Below, piece by piece: positions 61,688-64,000 of a stretch of 64,000 bases of DNA. Within the stretch, counting starts at the first letter, position 1; every line of letters starts with the position of its first letter. The stretch lies in the NCBI RefSeq assembly GCF_030272615.1, contig NC_081406.1:484687900-484751899 (forward strand), in the 5' to 3' direction. The position numbers and the translations under genes were made by a program. This DNA comes from Cryptomeria japonica (Eukaryota; Streptophyta; Pinopsida; Cupressales; Cupressaceae). The notes below the pieces were generated by a model. The model was not told the origin of the DNA and did not search any database. It saw nothing but the letters and a program-made list of their open reading frames with translations.

Positions 61688-62313
61688 GGTTGATGAGCTC
61701 TTGAATGTGTGATCTTAACTAAGAAGATCAAGTCTCTAAGTTGTAATAGAGTAAGGAGTTATTGAAGACTGAAGTAATGCTGAAATGCATTAGCTATGAG
61801 CTAGAATGGATCTAATCAAGAAGACTGTGCCATTTACAAGATCATTCACTTGTTGATTACTCACATCTTTGACAAGTTAGAAACCCTTAACCGGGTAGGC
61901 TCAGAAAAGCCTTTGTAAATCCTCTAACAAGGTGGTTCACATCTGTGGATCTGAAATCCTCTCACAAGGTAGTCTTTAATCGGACTTATCTCCTAACAGA
62001 GATTGAGATTCCTAACAGGATCTGTTCTGGTAAAGAACATTGTATGACGTTAACCGGTCTAGTTACTATTCTGTAGATAGTTACTTATGAGTTTCATCTC
62101 ACTGTGGTTTTTCTCATTTGGGTTTCCACGTCAAAATCTCGTGTTATGGTGATCATGCTTCTGTGGGTGAATGCATTATTTGCTATTTGGTTTGCATGTG
62201 TGTTAACCGGTTTGTTTGCTAAACTATTTTACTGATTTACTACTAGACTATTAAAGTGTTTAAGTACAGTATTTTTTGGTATACTAATTCACCCCCCCTC
62301 TTAGTATTCATCA
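61688..62313 (+). repeat. NL3 5' LTR, second half
   Basis: Resumes after CopB. Contains AAATCCTCTAACAAGGTGG-type repeats (about 61880-62040), CACTGTGGTTTTTCTCATTT, and AATTCACCCCCCCTCTTAG before the end. Leads directly into the PBS. Confidence 0.75.
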
Positions 62314-62315
62314 AT

Positions 62316-62327
62316 TGGTATCAGAGC
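62316..62327 (+). promoter_or_regulatory. NL3 primer-binding site
   Basis: TGGTATCAGAGC, two bases after the LTR. Confidence 0.92.
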
Positions 62328-62363
62328 CAACCTTTCTATAAGTCTAACCACTTGGAAAGAGAT

Positions 62364-63644
62364 ATGGGGGAATACACTTTGAGGGAACTTACTCATTGGC
62401 TCACTCAGTCTGAGCCAGCATATGATGAACTTATGGTCAAATATAAGGCCTCTCAGGCAAAGAGAAGAGAGCATGCTGAAAAACTGATGGAGCTAACTAA
62501 AAATAGTTCTTCTGATGAAGCGGACATGGAAGCCCTAATTTAAGAAGTTGAAAAACTGAATGAGTCCAATGCCAACCTAAGAAGGGAACTTGAAGGCCTA
62601 ACTATTAGAATGTGTCAAAAGCTCAAGAACTGGAGGAAATCTGAAGATCTGGTAAAAGACAAAGATCATGAGATCTCCAAGTTGAAGCAAGAGATCAGCG
62701 CTCTTACCGCTCATCTTCATGGAAGAAAAATGGAAAAAGAAGAAGTGCAAGGTGAACTAAACATGGCTATCTATGAGAATGCAACCTTGAAGGAATCCAA
62801 TGCTGCCATTTCCAAAGAACTCACTGAGTCAAAGGAAATACTTGCCAAATTCAATAAGAGCTCTTTCAAGCTTGAACATAAGCTTGAATCAGCTAAACTG
62901 GTAAAGAATACCAATGGACTTGGTTTCTCTAAATATGTGGAAGGTGAGACCTCTGGAACAAAAAGTGGAGCATCAAAGAAACAACCGACATCAAAGGATA
63001 AAGGTAAGCAAAAGTTCAAACCTATTTTCTTTAACTGTCTCAAGGAAGGACACACTGCTAATTTATGTAGAAGTAAGGCTTTCAATAATTTTCCTTATTT
63101 TCTAAATGATAAGCCTAGATCTAATAGATTCAATAGTAATTGTTATGCATGCAACAAGTTTGGGCATAGAGCATTTGAATGTAGGTCTGTCATGTACAAT
63201 ACCGGAAGGTATCCTCAAAGGAATCAAGGAGTTTTTCCTAAACCCTCTTGGAACCAAAACCTAAACCGGTTTAATACCTATAGTCATCAATCAGGTAGCA
63301 GTGGCTATCAAGTGGCAATCGGATGGAGAGAAATCTATATGATTTTCCATGGTCATGGTCACACTGCTGCCACATGCAGAAGGAAGAATGGAAACATGAA
63401 TAATGGACCTTGGAGAGCACCTAGAATGGTTTGCTATCATTGCAACAAACCGAGTCATTCAGCAAGATTCTGTAGAAGTAGAAAGAGTATATCGGATGAT
63501 ATACCGGTCACTCTGGAAGGAAAAATTGATGTTGAAACTATTCAAGAAGATATGAAGAAAACCTGGAAGAGGAAGCTAGAAGAAGTGATTCAAGAAGAAC
63601 CGGTTTCTGCACCCAGTGTGGAAGTCGTTGAACTGGAAAACTAA
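62364..63644 (+). pseudogene. NL3 gag-like protein: coiled coil plus four CCHC positions
   Basis: Best preserved NL gag: 427 codons from ATG 62364 with a single stop (62541) before TAA 63644. Residues about 20-180 are coiled-coil (DKDHEISKLKQEISALTAHL). Conserved block KFNKSSFKLEHKLESAKL, then NGLGFSKYVEGETSGTKSG, then zinc-knuckle positions FNCLKEGHTANLC (first Cys lost), CYACNKFGHRAFEC, FHGHGHTAATC (front Cys lost) and CYHCNKPSHSARFC, separated by longer Asn/Arg-rich spacers than in NL1/NL2. Probable nucleic-acid-binding Gag. Confidence 0.85.
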
Positions 63645-64000
63645 GCATCATAAAAGCTTAGGGGGAGCAAATGGTGAAATATCATGAACCCCTGGTTGAC
63701 ACCGGTAAGAGACCTTAACTGATATGTGATACCTGTCAGTTGGCAGAAGACCAGAAATGGTAAAAGGCAAATTAGGGTTTATGCCCTAATAGTGGAGCAT
63801 TTATTATGGTAGGTGGAGAATCTATTTAAAAGGAATTTTCAAATCACTTCTCACTATCATTTTTTGAGCAATGAAGTTTTCAAGTGCAGAGCGAAGAAAA
63901 GTGATTTACATTGCGATCCAAAGAATTTATCAAAATCCTGAAGAAGAATCTGAAGCAAACATCTGTTGGAGAAGTGTAGAATGCAGAGTGGTATTTCAAC
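63645..64000 (+). other. NL3 leader after gag, to window end
   Basis: Starts AGCTTAGGGGGAGCAAATGG and includes TTAGGGTTTATGCCCTAA. No ORF of note. It corresponds to the gag-ORF2 leader of NL1 and NL2. Confidence 0.45.

Larger units (their letters stand above)
53456..64000 (+). mobile_element. NL3, gag-bearing LTR element, 3' part outside window
   Basis: Plus-strand element inserted in CopC gag. 5' LTR 53456-54058 plus 61688-62313 (split by CopB), PBS 62316-62327, gag 62364-63644 homologous to NL1/NL2 gag, then a leader running off the window. The region where ORF2 is expected begins beyond 64000, so absence of pol cannot be shown for this copy. Confidence 0.78.

Overview
The window is a stack of nested retrotransposons from a plant nuclear genome. 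I see no host gene, rRNA, tRNA or CRISPR array. Plant origin follows from Ty1/copia polyproteins primed by initiator tRNA-Met (PBS TGGTATCAGAGC) and from an L1-type LINE with a plant-style ORF1 (DUF4283-like plus CCHC), a zf-RVT-like segment and a C-terminal RNase H. The density and depth of nesting suggest a large seed-plant genome. A conifer would fit, but the window cannot prove it. Almost every reading frame is broken by stops or frameshifts, so coding features are called pseudogenes.

Layout, oldest to youngest as read from junctions and target-site duplications (TSDs). (1) CopA, a copia element on the minus strand, is the scaffold: a left LTR remnant at 333-378 and 7285-8423, RNase H at 8738-9297, the rest of pol/gag at 23928-29074, and its 5' LTR from 29131 to 29900. 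(2) Into it went NL1 (379-7284, in the left LTR), an L1 LINE (9314-23911, 16-bp TSD, in RNase H), a 1.6-kb unclassified insert (about 26007-27603) and CopC (29901 to about 53455, minus, in the right LTR). (3) Into the LINE went NL2 (16957-23522, TSD AAAGG). Into CopC went CopF (30643-37879, TSD AACCA), a probable solo LTR G (41926-52597, TSD CACAC) and NL3 (53456 to beyond the window end). (4) Into G went CopD (43008-50435, TSD CTTTG), and into the 5' LTR of NL3 went CopB (54059-61687).

The most interesting content is NL1, NL2 and NL3. These are LTR elements with copia-type PBS, polypurine tract and LTR ends but with no protease, integrase, RT or RNase H visible in the parts seen. They encode a long coiled-coil gag-like protein with four CCHC zinc-knuckle positions. 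NL1 and NL2 also carry a large second ORF of about 1000 codons that I cannot assign. It has a globular N-terminus, a basic/charged middle and a coiled-coil C-terminus. The LINE carries an extra third ORF of about 520 codons after RNase H with the same architecture and a similar N-terminal motif, so this protein type may be shared between LTR and non-LTR elements.

The autonomous copia copies (A, B, C, D, F) share PBS, LTR-terminal and polypurine motifs with NL1-3. This suggests that copia machinery moves the NL elements in trans. CopD is the best-preserved copia, with one frame over about 3.8 kb interrupted mainly by stop codons. CopF has lost most of its RT.
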